Assembly (NCBI GenBank): GCA_037623315.1
Contig: JBBJJH010000008.1
Span: forward strand, 62,001 to 126,000
Direction: 5' to 3'
From: Halanaerobiaceae bacterium ANBcell28
GTDB lineage: Bacteria; Bacillota; Halanaerobiia; Halanaerobiales; DTU029
DNA: 64,000 nt
Positions 43,257 to 52,139 of the stretch are shown here, one piece after another. Each line of letters opens with the position of its first letter. Position 1 is the stretch's first letter. The translations under genes were made by a program, and so were the position numbers. Below the pieces are notes generated by a model. That model saw only the letters and a program-made list of their open reading frames with translations. It ran no database searches and was not told the DNA's origin.

Positions 43257-45254
43257 CTATTTAACAATCTCATCTCTCATATACTTATTCCATACATTTT
43301 CAAACCAGCTATCTTCTTCAGGTATTTCTTTCACCTGCTCCCAATCAAAATCACATTTGCCATTTTTATAAGAAACTTTTTGGATTCTGTCATCAAGGGA
43401 ACCATCACTTAAAGAGAAACGAAACTCTTCTTTCAAGCCTTCTAAAGGAAGTTGTCCTTCTGGATCATTGACAAGATATGAACCGCGACTTTGTCCACCA
43501 TTGTCAACATAGTCTTTTATTGCAGACAGATATACATATTGTGTAATTAGCATATCATAATTCTGAAAAGCAAGGCTCAAATCATAAAAACTAGAAAGTT
43601 TACTTTCTTCTTTAAGAGCTTCTAGTTGCTGATACGCCTCATTTGCTCCTTCAGCAGCTGCCTCAGCAGAACGGATATGAGCTCCTTTTCTACTCATTCT
43701 TTTTCCAATTTCCTTGCGAATTTCAATTACATTCCCTTTTTCAACAATATTGGAAGCAAAAGTCTCCCCTAATTCAAGCTTATTAGAAACCTGTTCTTCT
43801 ATAGCTTGCTTAAAGTCTTCTAAATTTAAAGGAGCATCTTGATATCTTGCAGCAATATACTGAGCAGCCCTTGTACTACCAACCTGACCAGAATTAAGTG
43901 CACTTCCCCCTGGTCTATAAACGCCATGACTACCATTAACCTCTCCTACAGGGAAGAAATGTTTGACATTACTTTCCCACCAGAGATTACCATAGAGTCC
44001 ACCATTATTGTGCTGTGCACAAACAGCTATCTCCAGATATTCACTTGTCAAATCAATCTCATGATCTTTATAAAGATCTATAGCAGGTTGATTCATATGA
44101 GCCAATCTTTCAATAGGAGTCCCAAAAAGGGCATTTGAATTCTCTAAGTATTGATAACTCTCTTCGCCTAAGATAGAAAAGTCCATTTCTCCATCTTTGC
44201 TACCCCAGCCAGGGTTTTTCATGAAGTCCATGAAGACCCTACGACCTTTAATTACTGTTTCATTATAAACTAGTATATCAATTAGAGAAGATGCATAAGC
44301 CTCTACTTTCTTAGGATCAAAAGGCCATTGATAGCCTTTCAAGAAGACAGCATCCAACATAGTTCCTGGGTCTTCAAAATATTCATTAAGGAATTCCTGC
44401 TCATCATTACCATCCTGATCAGTAGAAACATACCTTGGCAATACCTGCTGATAAGTACCTGATAAGTTCCAGCGGAATTTAATTGATGCAATACCATACT
44501 GAGATTCAGTCACATTTTTACCCATTACCCCTGCCTCAAAAGCTAGACCAGAAGCCCCAGTCTGGCTCTCAGGATATACAGATGTATCGTATATTCCAGC
44601 AGGACCACCAGTCGCATACACTACATTATTACAGTTAAAAAGAACATATCGACTATCTTTATCTTCTAAATTATTGAGATTCAAAGCTAGCAATCCAAGA
44701 GTTCTTGCTTCCCCATCATCGTCTTTTGTTAAAACAGCTATAACCTGATAGCGATCAAAAATCTTTATACCCTTTTCCTGTACACGTGCTTCTAACTTTT
44801 CAGTCATAAACTTAGATGTCAATGGCCCAGCAGATGTTGCCCTTTGACGAGGATCATGATCTGTCTTATAGCCTACAAATTCCCCAAACCTATCATAGGG
44901 AAAAGGTACACCAATATCCACCAAGTGATAGAAAGACTGTGCAGATAGCGCAGCCTCTACAAGAGCAATATCACCTTCCATAGCAAAGCCTGCAAACAAA
45001 GTTTCTGCCATTTCATAAACAGAATCTGGCTCTTTCCCTGATAAAGTCAATTTATAATATGTTTGTTTATCAGAACCAGTATTCCTGGAAGTGCCCATAT
45101 TGATACCTTCTGTCACAATAGCAATATCTTTTTGCCCAAAACTATGCAAACGCTCAGCTGCATTAAAACCCGCTGCACCGGAGCCAACTATTGCTGTGTT
45201 TAAAGAATATACTTCAAGTTTATGTCCATTTATATTTAATAAATCCTTCTTCAC
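43257..45254 (-). CDS. FAD-dependent oxidoreductase, fumarate-reductase/succinate-dehydrogenase flavoprotein-like
   Basis: A 665-residue flavoprotein. The FAD-binding AIVGSGAAGFNAAERL lies near residue 22, VVYATGGPAGIYD in the middle and FFPVGEVNGSHGVYRPGGSALN in the second half, as in the FAD_binding_2 family. It has no iron-sulfur or membrane partner gene, so it is probably a soluble sugar-acid oxidoreductase rather than fumarate reductase. Its start is one base from the SDR stop codon, showing tight coupling. It sits between a dehydrogenase set and KDPG aldolase. The substrate is unknown. Confidence 0.82.
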   Translation of the reverse strand: MKKDLLNINGHKLEVYSLNTAIVGSGAAGFNAAERLHSFGQKDIAIVTEGINMGTSRNTGSDKQTYYKLTLSGKEPDSVYEMAETLFAGFAMEGDIALVEAALSAQSFYHLVDIGVPFPYDRFGEFVGYKTDHDPRQRATSAGPLTSKFMTEKLEARVQEKGIKIFDRYQVIAVLTKDDDGEARTLGLLALNLNNLEDKDSRYVLFNCNNVVYATGGPAGIYDTSVYPESQTGASGLAFEAGVMGKNVTESQYGIASIKFRWNLSGTYQQVLPRYVSTDQDGNDEQEFLNEYFEDPGTMLDAVFLKGYQWPFDPKKVEAYASSLIDILVYNETVIKGRRVFMDFMKNPGWGSKDGEMDFSILGEESYQYLENSNALFGTPIERLAHMNQPAIDLYKDHEIDLTSEYLEIAVCAQHNNGGLYGNLWWESNVKHFFPVGEVNGSHGVYRPGGSALNSGQVGSTRAAQYIAARYQDAPLNLEDFKQAIEEQVSNKLELGETFASNIVEKGNVIEIRKEIGKRMSRKGAHIRSAEAAAEGANEAYQQLEALKEESKLSSFYDLSLAFQNYDMLITQYVYLSAIKDYVDNGGQSRGSYLVNDPEGQLPLEGLKEEFRFSLSDGSLDDRIQKVSYKNGKCDFDWEQVKEIPEEDSWFENVWNKYMRDEIVK

Positions 45255-45255
45255 T

Positions 45256-46035
45256 TTACAGCCTCCTTAAATGAAATCCGCCATCAACGTTTATCACTTC
45301 ACCAGTAGAGAAACTAAGTTTTCCCGAAGCAAAGACAGATACAGCATTAGCTATATCCTCTGGATATCCCCATCTTTTTATAGGGGTAAGGCCTTCAGTT
45401 ATTAACTTGTCATATTTGTCTTTTACAACTGTAGTCATATCTGTAAGAATGATGCCTGGACGTATTTCATAAACATTTATACCCTCATCTGCTAATCTGT
45501 CAGCAAAAAGTTTTGTAATCATACTTACTCCTGCCTTGGAAATACAATATTCTCCTCGACCTGGAGATGAAGTATATGAAGATATAGACGCTATATTAAT
45601 AATTTGAGGACTAAATTCTTCAGGATTGTCCTTTCTTTCTTTTATCATTATATCTGCAATTCTCTGAGTCATAAAGAAAGTTGCTTTAAGGTTAATACCT
45701 ACTACAAAGTCAAAACTATCAGCTGACATTTCCATAATATCTTTACGTTCTCTAGGGGCAACACCAGCATTATTAACAAGAATATCAATCCTGCCAAACT
45801 CAGACATTATCTCCTTTGCAAAAGAACTTCTATCTTCTTCTTTACTAAGATCACCTTGATAATATAAAACAGGAACATTTTTCTTTTCTAGCTCACTTAT
45901 ATTATCTACCACGTCTTCTTTATTTATAATATCAAAAATTGCTATAGCAAAACCATCATCAGCCAGCTTTTCCGCAATTCCATAACCTATACCACGGGCA
46001 GCTCCTGTTACAATCGCTACTTTTTCTTTTATCAT
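45256..46035 (-). CDS. short-chain dehydrogenase/reductase
   Basis: A 259-residue SDR. The cofactor motif TGAARGIGYGIA is at about 10-21, NNAG near 88, and the catalytic Tyr-x3-Lys is in EYCISKAG near 160. It ends with the GEVINVDGG stretch typical of classical SDRs. Family members oxidise sugar alcohols, keto-sugars or acyl groups. In this operon a keto-sugar or uronate-derived intermediate is likely. It is preceded by the hydroxyacid dehydrogenase and immediately followed by the flavoprotein. Confidence 0.9.
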   Translation of the reverse strand: MIKEKVAIVTGAARGIGYGIAEKLADDGFAIAIFDIINKEDVVDNISELEKKNVPVLYYQGDLSKEEDRSSFAKEIMSEFGRIDILVNNAGVAPRERKDIMEMSADSFDFVVGINLKATFFMTQRIADIMIKERKDNPEEFSPQIINIASISSYTSSPGRGEYCISKAGVSMITKLFADRLADEGINVYEIRPGIILTDMTTVVKDKYDKLITEGLTPIKRWGYPEDIANAVSVFASGKLSFSTGEVINVDGGFHLRRL

Positions 46036-46183
46036 CTATTTCGCCTCCTAATTTTTTCATTCTACTTTTTATAATCTATTCTCTTATATATTTTTTTAAA
46101 TTTTTTATTTTTCATATTAATCGTATTAAAGTCCATAGCCAATCTTTAGCTTAAAGCATATGTGTATAAATAAGAGTCTAAAG

Positions 46184-47176
46184 CTAAGCCATTATCTTAG
46201 CTTTTTCCTTGCTAATTTCCCATTTAAGCTCTTTCCCAGCTAAATACCGTTCTAGTTCTTCAAGCATATATCTACCCATTCTTCTACATTCGCCAGCTAA
46301 AGACCCTGCAATATGAGGAGTTAATACTACATTTTCCAAAGTATACAAAGGTGAATCATTTGCTGGTGGTTCCGGGTGGGTAACATCAAGAAGAGCATAG
46401 ATATCAGGGCGTTCCTGCAAGACTTCAATCATTTCACTTTCATTTACAACTGCTCCTCTGGCTGTATTAATAAAAGTGGAATCTTTTTTCATCATCGCAA
46501 AATGCTCTTTCTTTATCATCCCCTCTGTCTCTTTCAAGGAGGGAGTATGTAAAGAAACGACATCAGATTTTTGAAAAAGTTCTTCTAAAGAGCAAAGTTC
46601 TACCCCTAATTTTTTTGCATCTTCTTTACTTGCAAAAGGATCATAGGCTATAAGTTCAAGATCAAAATCCTGCAAACGTTTAGCAACCCCCTTACCTATC
46701 ATTCCTAGAGAAACTAAACCGACTGTACTCTGATAAGCTCCTGGAACTTCCTCATTATAGGTCACAGTTTTTTCTCTTTTCATTTTTTGTACCAAATACC
46801 ATGTTCTTTTTAAAGATAAAATAATTTCTGCTAATGTAAACTCTACAACAGGTACAGCATTAGCTGCATAAGCGCTTGTAATCCTGATTCCCTGTTCCCA
46901 AAAAGCCTTAGAAACAATACCTTTTATTGAACCAGCACCATAAAAGACTATCTTCAAATTCGGAGCATATTTTAAAAACTCCTCATCAATTTTAGGACCT
47001 CCCCAGCCAGAAAAAATCACTTCTGCTTTTTCTAAGACTTTCGGATTTTCCTTTATATCTTCTACTGTCTTTAAGGGGCTATATATATCAATTAACTCAC
47101 TAATACCTTTTTGTTCTTCAATAGCATAAATCTTATTAAAACTATCTTCATTGAGAATATATAATCCTTTTAACAC
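46184..47176 (-). CDS. D-isomer-specific 2-hydroxyacid dehydrogenase family protein
   Basis: A 330-residue NAD-dependent dehydrogenase. The Rossmann motif GLVSLGMIGKGVA is near residue 153. The catalytic Arg is in NTARGAVVNE, followed by an acidic residue and the His in PHIAGSLAGE near 290. These enzymes interconvert 2-keto acids and D-2-hydroxy acids, which fits a sugar-acid pathway. About 130 bp separate it from the Gfo/Idh/MocA gene upstream and 150 bp from the SDR downstream, on the same strand. Confidence 0.9.
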   Translation of the reverse strand: MLKGLYILNEDSFNKIYAIEEQKGISELIDIYSPLKTVEDIKENPKVLEKAEVIFSGWGGPKIDEEFLKYAPNLKIVFYGAGSIKGIVSKAFWEQGIRITSAYAANAVPVVEFTLAEIILSLKRTWYLVQKMKREKTVTYNEEVPGAYQSTVGLVSLGMIGKGVAKRLQDFDLELIAYDPFASKEDAKKLGVELCSLEELFQKSDVVSLHTPSLKETEGMIKKEHFAMMKKDSTFINTARGAVVNESEMIEVLQERPDIYALLDVTHPEPPANDSPLYTLENVVLTPHIAGSLAGECRRMGRYMLEELERYLAGKELKWEISKEKAKIMA

Positions 47177-47305
47177 TATAAACCCACCTTATTAAAATAA
47201 AACCTTAGTATTTTTTTCCGCGAATAGAGTTGCACATAAATTATCTTTTATAAAAGTATGATAATTTACACCTAAAGGTACTACTATTTTGATAGTAAAG
47301 TTTAG

Positions 47306-48310
47306 TTACTCTAAAACAATCAACTTATTTTCATCAGCAGATTTTCGTGCTTTTAAACAGACTTCTGTAATATAGAAAGAATCCTCTGCATTAATTAAAC
47401 AAGGACTTTCGCCTCTTACTTCTTCTAAAAAGTCGGTAAAAATACCCTTAGTCTCTTCAAGCTCTAGTTCCTGCATCCCCTCTTTATCAGAATTTATCAG
47501 ATATACTTTATCATCTCGCACCTCGACAACACCATCAGTCCCGGCAAGTCTTATCCTATCATCTCCATGACTTAGGGCAGTGCCAGGTCGTAAATAATCT
47601 ACATTAACAGCAGCTACAATCTCATTCTCCATATTAAAATGCATCATTCCAGTCATTTCCAAATCCCCATGCTCAGAATTATATTGCTTTGAATGCGATG
47701 CATAAACTGATGTAAATTTTTCCCCAGCAAACCAGTACAGCCAATCAATAGCATGACTAGCAACCCAGGGAATAGTCCCACCATATGTTTCTCTATTTTT
47801 ATAAAAGTCTGCTCTTTGTCCTAAACGATAAGATTTCTGAGCATTCATCAGTCTTACTTTTCCTATTTTACCCTGTTGCACATGCTTCCAGGCCGTCATA
47901 AACCATGGAGTATATCTTATACCAAACATTGATGCTAGAAATATTTCTTTTTTCTTTGAAGCCTTTTGATACGCATCTCTAACTAATGCCAAATCCTCTA
48001 AATTTGTAGCTATTGGCTTTTCTACAAAAACATGCATTCCCCTATTTAAAGCTTCAATGCTAATCTCAGCCTGTTTATTAAAATAGCTATTAACTACAAG
48101 AATATCAGGATTAAGTATATCTAACATTTCCTTATAATCATGGAAAACTTCTATTTTTTGACCACTATTATTAATTCTCTTTAAAAGACCATCCAAATTT
48201 TCCCCTTCAGTACCAGCAGCTATACCTGCTAACTTTGAATTTTCATCTTTAGCAATAGCACTAATGGCATAATTAGCATGACCGGAAGCACCTACAATAC
48301 AGATATCCAT
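47306..48310 (-). CDS. Gfo/Idh/MocA family oxidoreductase (334 aa)
   Basis: An NAD(P)-dependent sugar oxidoreductase. The N-terminal Rossmann fold starts MDICIVGASGHANY and the substrate-domain EKP motif occurs in FVEKPIATN near 95. SHAIDWLYWF carries the likely catalytic His. It starts two bases from the stop of the second Gfo/Idh/MocA gene, so the two are coupled and could work as consecutive dehydrogenases or as a hetero-oligomer. Substrate unknown. Confidence 0.9.
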   Translation of the reverse strand: MDICIVGASGHANYAISAIAKDENSKLAGIAAGTEGENLDGLLKRINNSGQKIEVFHDYKEMLDILNPDILVVNSYFNKQAEISIEALNRGMHVFVEKPIATNLEDLALVRDAYQKASKKKEIFLASMFGIRYTPWFMTAWKHVQQGKIGKVRLMNAQKSYRLGQRADFYKNRETYGGTIPWVASHAIDWLYWFAGEKFTSVYASHSKQYNSEHGDLEMTGMMHFNMENEIVAAVNVDYLRPGTALSHGDDRIRLAGTDGVVEVRDDKVYLINSDKEGMQELELEETKGIFTDFLEEVRGESPCLINAEDSFYITEVCLKARKSADENKLIVLE

Positions 48311-48312
48311 TT

Positions 48313-49485
48313 TTACTCCCCTGCCTTCGCCCAGTAAACCCCGGCTTCATGAGGCAAGTGCCAGTTTTCATAACACTCTCTCATTACCTGAGTCAGACCT
48401 CTAAGATAGACTGCAGTTTCTTTACCTTCTTTATCCTTTTTTAGCTCAAGTAATTCTTCAGGGAAATCTAGTATTTCTGTTTTCTGCATCTCATTAATAC
48501 AATTAACATGTGGTAATGCAGCTTCTATCCCACAGATATAAGATCCTTTACCCTGTACAACATCCATCATAACCCAAATCTTATTATATCCTCCAGCAAA
48601 AGGATTACCATAAACTTTTTCACTACCATCTTTAAATTTAGCCACTATCTGATTATCCTTATCCTGATCATAATATACAGTAGCATTTTCAAACTCATAA
48701 CAGAAGATAGGATTAATCTGTTCTTTACTGGCATGAGTAGCCAGATATAACAATTCAACACCATCTTTAGTATATACGCGAGTAGCAGCTGTATCATAGT
48801 TTTCTATCTCATTTGCTCTATATAATTCAGTTTTTACTTTTTCTGGCCAGGCACTTTTTTCAATACTTTCACCAAGAACATAAAACATATTGTGCAAGTA
48901 ATGAGCTGTGGCATTATTTGCTACACTGTCTAATATAAAATTACCATTCTGATCTTTTATTTTGCCTGCCCAGGCACTACGATTATAATAGTTAAAATCT
49001 CTAGGCCATAATATCATAGTTTTTAATCTAATAGCCTTACCCAATACACCATCCAATATATCCTTTTTCAAATCTTGTATAGCCTGACTATATGACCATT
49101 GATAACCAATACCAACTGGCTTGCCTGTTTCTTGCTGTGTAGCTAAGATCTTTTCACCCGCTTCTACAGTAGCTGCCAGAGGTTTTTCACATAAGACCCC
49201 TGCACCCTTTTCTAAAGCCATAATAGTTTGTGGGCAATGATATTGTATTGGTGAGGAAATACAAACATAGTCAGCAGTATTTTCTTTATAAAATTCTTCA
49301 AGACTTAAAAATACAGGAATCTCTTTCTCTTTAATTTCATCAAGCCTTGGACAATTATCTGGATATGGATCAACCACTCCTACAATATCATAATCCTCAC
49401 GCTCACCATCTAGCAGAGTGTTCACATATCTACTACCATAACCGCCAATACCAACAATCAAAACTTTAGTTTGCTCATTCATCAT
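48313..49485 (-). CDS. Gfo/Idh/MocA family oxidoreductase (390 aa)
   Basis: A second sugar oxidoreductase, unlike the first in length. Its Rossmann segment is LIVGIGGYGSRYV and its EKP motif is in LCEKPLAATVE near 98. It lies between the OYE-type reductase upstream (about 97 bp) and the shorter Gfo/Idh/MocA enzyme downstream (coupled). Pairs of such enzymes occur in inositol, scyllo-inosamine and keto-glycoside pathways, but nothing in this sequence identifies the substrate. Confidence 0.9.
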   Translation of the reverse strand: MMNEQTKVLIVGIGGYGSRYVNTLLDGEREDYDIVGVVDPYPDNCPRLDEIKEKEIPVFLSLEEFYKENTADYVCISSPIQYHCPQTIMALEKGAGVLCEKPLAATVEAGEKILATQQETGKPVGIGYQWSYSQAIQDLKKDILDGVLGKAIRLKTMILWPRDFNYYNRSAWAGKIKDQNGNFILDSVANNATAHYLHNMFYVLGESIEKSAWPEKVKTELYRANEIENYDTAATRVYTKDGVELLYLATHASKEQINPIFCYEFENATVYYDQDKDNQIVAKFKDGSEKVYGNPFAGGYNKIWVMMDVVQGKGSYICGIEAALPHVNCINEMQKTEILDFPEELLELKKDKEGKETAVYLRGLTQVMRECYENWHLPHEAGVYWAKAGE

Positions 49486-49582
49486 AATCCTCCTATAAAA
49501 AGTTATTTAGCAAATGAACTTTCATAATTGACTTTTCTATAACAATTGACAAAGGAAGCATTGACATAAGAATGCTATTTTA

Positions 49583-50911
49583 TTACTTATCTTCAGCTTT
49601 GTATTCCTTTAGTAAGTCCCTATAAATAGGTAAATATATATCCTTATCCCTGACAACACAACCACTATGCTTCTTCTTAGCCTTCAACTCTGCACATTTA
49701 CTACAGCAAACACAAACCTGTCTTGAATCCAACTCACCTTTTTCAATGATATCTCTAGCAAAATCAGGATATGCAAAAGCCTGCCTACCAAAGCCTATCA
49801 TACTTGCCCAGCCTCTTTTCACAACTGCAGCAGCCACATATGGAGCAAATTGTCTCAACCAGGTAAAACCAGTTCCAACAACTATACAATCCTCTGCTTC
49901 TTCCTGCACTACCTTTCCTAATCTTAGTAAGCGTTCTACACCTATAAATGGATGTTCTGGTGACTCATAACCAAGATTATTAGGTAGATCATAAGGACGA
50001 TTAATATGAGGGTATATATATGGAGTAGCAGCAGTAATATTTATTAATTTTACCCCTAATTCCTTTAATTCTCTTACCAACCTCTTTGGCTCACTATGAT
50101 CCTCATTTCCTTCTTCATCTGTTCCCCAACCATAAGGATATGGAATTGCATCATAAACATTTATTCTACTAGCCAAATCTATATCTACTTCTTCTGCGAT
50201 TTTTTTGATAGAATTTTTCAATAGTCTAGTTCTACCTTCGTAATCACCGCCATATTTACCATCTCTAGTATGAGCAGCCAGATTTTCTGATAACAAATAA
50301 CGGTGACACGCTTTTATATCAACAGCATCAAATCCAGCCTCTTTTGATAATCTTGCAGCCTTCAAGAAATCTTCTTCCAATTGTTCCAATTCTGTATCTG
50401 TCATTACAGGTTTATCTTCAGAAATTCCAGCTTTTTTATCAGACAATTCATGATGAAATAAAATATCACGATTCTCTCCCCATCTACCTGAGTGAGTCAG
50501 CTGAATGACTAAATATGGCTTGAAATCATCTCCATGTGTCTCTCTGGCAGTCTTTCTTACCATCTCCACCATTTCATTAATAGAATCAAGAGTATCATCA
50601 TTTAAAAACAGCTGCTTATTATTGGCTCGACCGCTTTCATTAACTGCTATAGCCTCAAACCAGATTAAACCCGCACCGCCTTTAGCATAACGCTCATATC
50701 TACGCCAGTTTAACTCTCCAGGAGTACCATCTGGATTACCATCCGCACCCTCCATAGGATGAACAACTAGACGGTTAGGTATTCGCTTATCACCTATAAT
50801 TACTTCCTCAGACAATACCTCAATCTCATCATCAATGGGGCAATCAACCCCCAATTCACTAATTACTAACTTCATTTCTTCAAGTGTTTTGTAATTAAAT
50901 TTCTTTTTCAT
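49583..50911 (-). CDS. NADH:flavin oxidoreductase (OYE family) with C-terminal iron-sulfur cysteine cluster
   Basis: A 442-residue TIM-barrel FMN enzyme of the old yellow enzyme / trimethylamine dehydrogenase superfamily. RLVVHPMEGADGNPDGTPG is the N-terminal FMN region. Cysteines near residue 410 are spaced C-x2-C-x2-C-x11-C (CVCCSKC then C), which resembles the 4Fe-4S site of trimethylamine dehydrogenase. The protein stops soon after this site, without the C-terminal FAD/NADH domains of the long members. It is the first enzyme gene after the LacI regulator, and its presence in a sugar-acid cluster is unexpected. Confidence 0.87.
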   Translation of the reverse strand: MKKKFNYKTLEEMKLVISELGVDCPIDDEIEVLSEEVIIGDKRIPNRLVVHPMEGADGNPDGTPGELNWRRYERYAKGGAGLIWFEAIAVNESGRANNKQLFLNDDTLDSINEMVEMVRKTARETHGDDFKPYLVIQLTHSGRWGENRDILFHHELSDKKAGISEDKPVMTDTELEQLEEDFLKAARLSKEAGFDAVDIKACHRYLLSENLAAHTRDGKYGGDYEGRTRLLKNSIKKIAEEVDIDLASRINVYDAIPYPYGWGTDEEGNEDHSEPKRLVRELKELGVKLINITAATPYIYPHINRPYDLPNNLGYESPEHPFIGVERLLRLGKVVQEEAEDCIVVGTGFTWLRQFAPYVAAAVVKRGWASMIGFGRQAFAYPDFARDIIEKGELDSRQVCVCCSKCAELKAKKKHSGCVVRDKDIYLPIYRDLLKEYKAEDK

Positions 50912-50942
50912 TTGATCCTCCTCAATAATGTTCTTATCTATA

Positions 50943-51971
50943 TCAATAATTAATTTTTTTTACAGATTCTCTTTCCACAAGCTCTATCTTTGAATCTAGT
51001 TCTATTTCTATATCCTCACCCTTTTGTAAAGAATTTATAATTCGCTTCCCAATAGTCACTCCAATTTGATAGATAGGTAAAGATATAGTAGTCAAAGGTG
51101 GATAACTATATCTAGTAGAAGGAATATTCCCTATACCAACAAGGGATATGTCCTCTGGGACATTATACCCCTGATTTTTCAACTCCCATAGTATTCCAAG
51201 AGCAGTTTCATCATTAGAAGCTACGATAGCAGTCACCTTATCAATTTTTTCAATTATCTTTAAGGCTAGCATTCTACCACCTTCAAAAGAAAAATCACTT
51301 TCATAGAGATAGTTTTCATCAAAAACTACTCCTTCATCTTTATGTGCCTCTAAAAAACCTTTATATCTATCCCGAGAGGTATTTAATATTTTTGGACCAT
51401 GTACATAGGCTATATTACGATGCCCATTTATAAACAAATACCTGCATATTTCTTTCGTAGCCTCAAAGTTTCCTAAGTCTATAGTTTCAATATCAGGATG
51501 AGCTGTAACACCCAATATAAAACAACCCTCTTTTTTTAGCCCATTTATATAATCTTTCATTTTTTCTTTATAATGCTCGTCTAAGAGTGAGCCTCCTGTA
51601 AAAACAAGAGCATCAGCACTATTGGCCCTAAGCATATTTACAGCTTTTAATTCCTTATCAACATCACGATATGTATTGTATATATTTACGATATAGTCAT
51701 AATTATAAAGGACACTTTCAATACCTTTAAGTATTTCAGCGAAATAATCATCGGAAATATCATGAACTATAACACCAATAATATTAGATTTATTACTAGA
51801 TAAACCCTGGGCCATTCGATTGGGTTGAAAATTTAATTCTTGAACAGCTTCTTCTACGGCTTTTCTCGACTTATCACTAACAGGATGATCACTATTATTA
51901 ATTACCCTAGAAACTGTTGTAGGAGAAACACCAGCTAACTTTGCTACGTCTTTAATAGAAACCTTAGCCAA
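50943..51971 (-). CDS. LacI family transcriptional regulator
   Basis: A 342-residue repressor. The N-terminal helix-turn-helix reads VSIKDVAKLAGVSPTTVSRVIN and the hinge NRMAQGLSSN. The remainder is a periplasmic-binding-like sensor domain. The TTG at 51971 is taken as the start because GGGGGTG lies 5 bases upstream; the frame runs back to 51989, inside the leader. It heads an operon of six oxidoreductases and kdgA, and a 38-bp palindrome with a classic LacI-type centre lies directly upstream. Confidence 0.93.
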   Translation of the reverse strand: MAKVSIKDVAKLAGVSPTTVSRVINNSDHPVSDKSRKAVEEAVQELNFQPNRMAQGLSSNKSNIIGVIVHDISDDYFAEILKGIESVLYNYDYIVNIYNTYRDVDKELKAVNMLRANSADALVFTGGSLLDEHYKEKMKDYINGLKKEGCFILGVTAHPDIETIDLGNFEATKEICRYLFINGHRNIAYVHGPKILNTSRDRYKGFLEAHKDEGVVFDENYLYESDFSFEGGRMLALKIIEKIDKVTAIVASNDETALGILWELKNQGYNVPEDISLVGIGNIPSTRYSYPPLTTISLPIYQIGVTIGKRIINSLQKGEDIEIELDSKIELVERESVKKINY

Positions 51972-51990
51972 ATCTACACCCCCAAACAAA

Positions 51991-52028
51991 AGATAGAGTT
52001 ACGGAAAACGTTTTCCGTAACTCTATCT
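51991..52028. promoter_or_regulatory. 38-bp perfect palindrome, LacI-family operator
   Basis: Each 19-base half is AGATAGAGTTACGGAAAAC and its complement, meeting at AACGTT. The inner GGAAAACGTTTTCC resembles known LacI/GalR-family operators, so the adjacent regulator is the likely binder. It lies in the leader about 20 bases ahead of the regulator start and would also fold into a very stable hairpin in RNA. Confidence 0.8.
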
Positions 52029-52139
52029 TACTATAGAAAGTACTAAAAGTCAAAGTATATTCACAGAAAAAACAATAGAAAGTAACAAAAAACATAATAA
52101 AAATACTTAATAAAGAAAGTTGAGTGCAGCGAGAAATAT

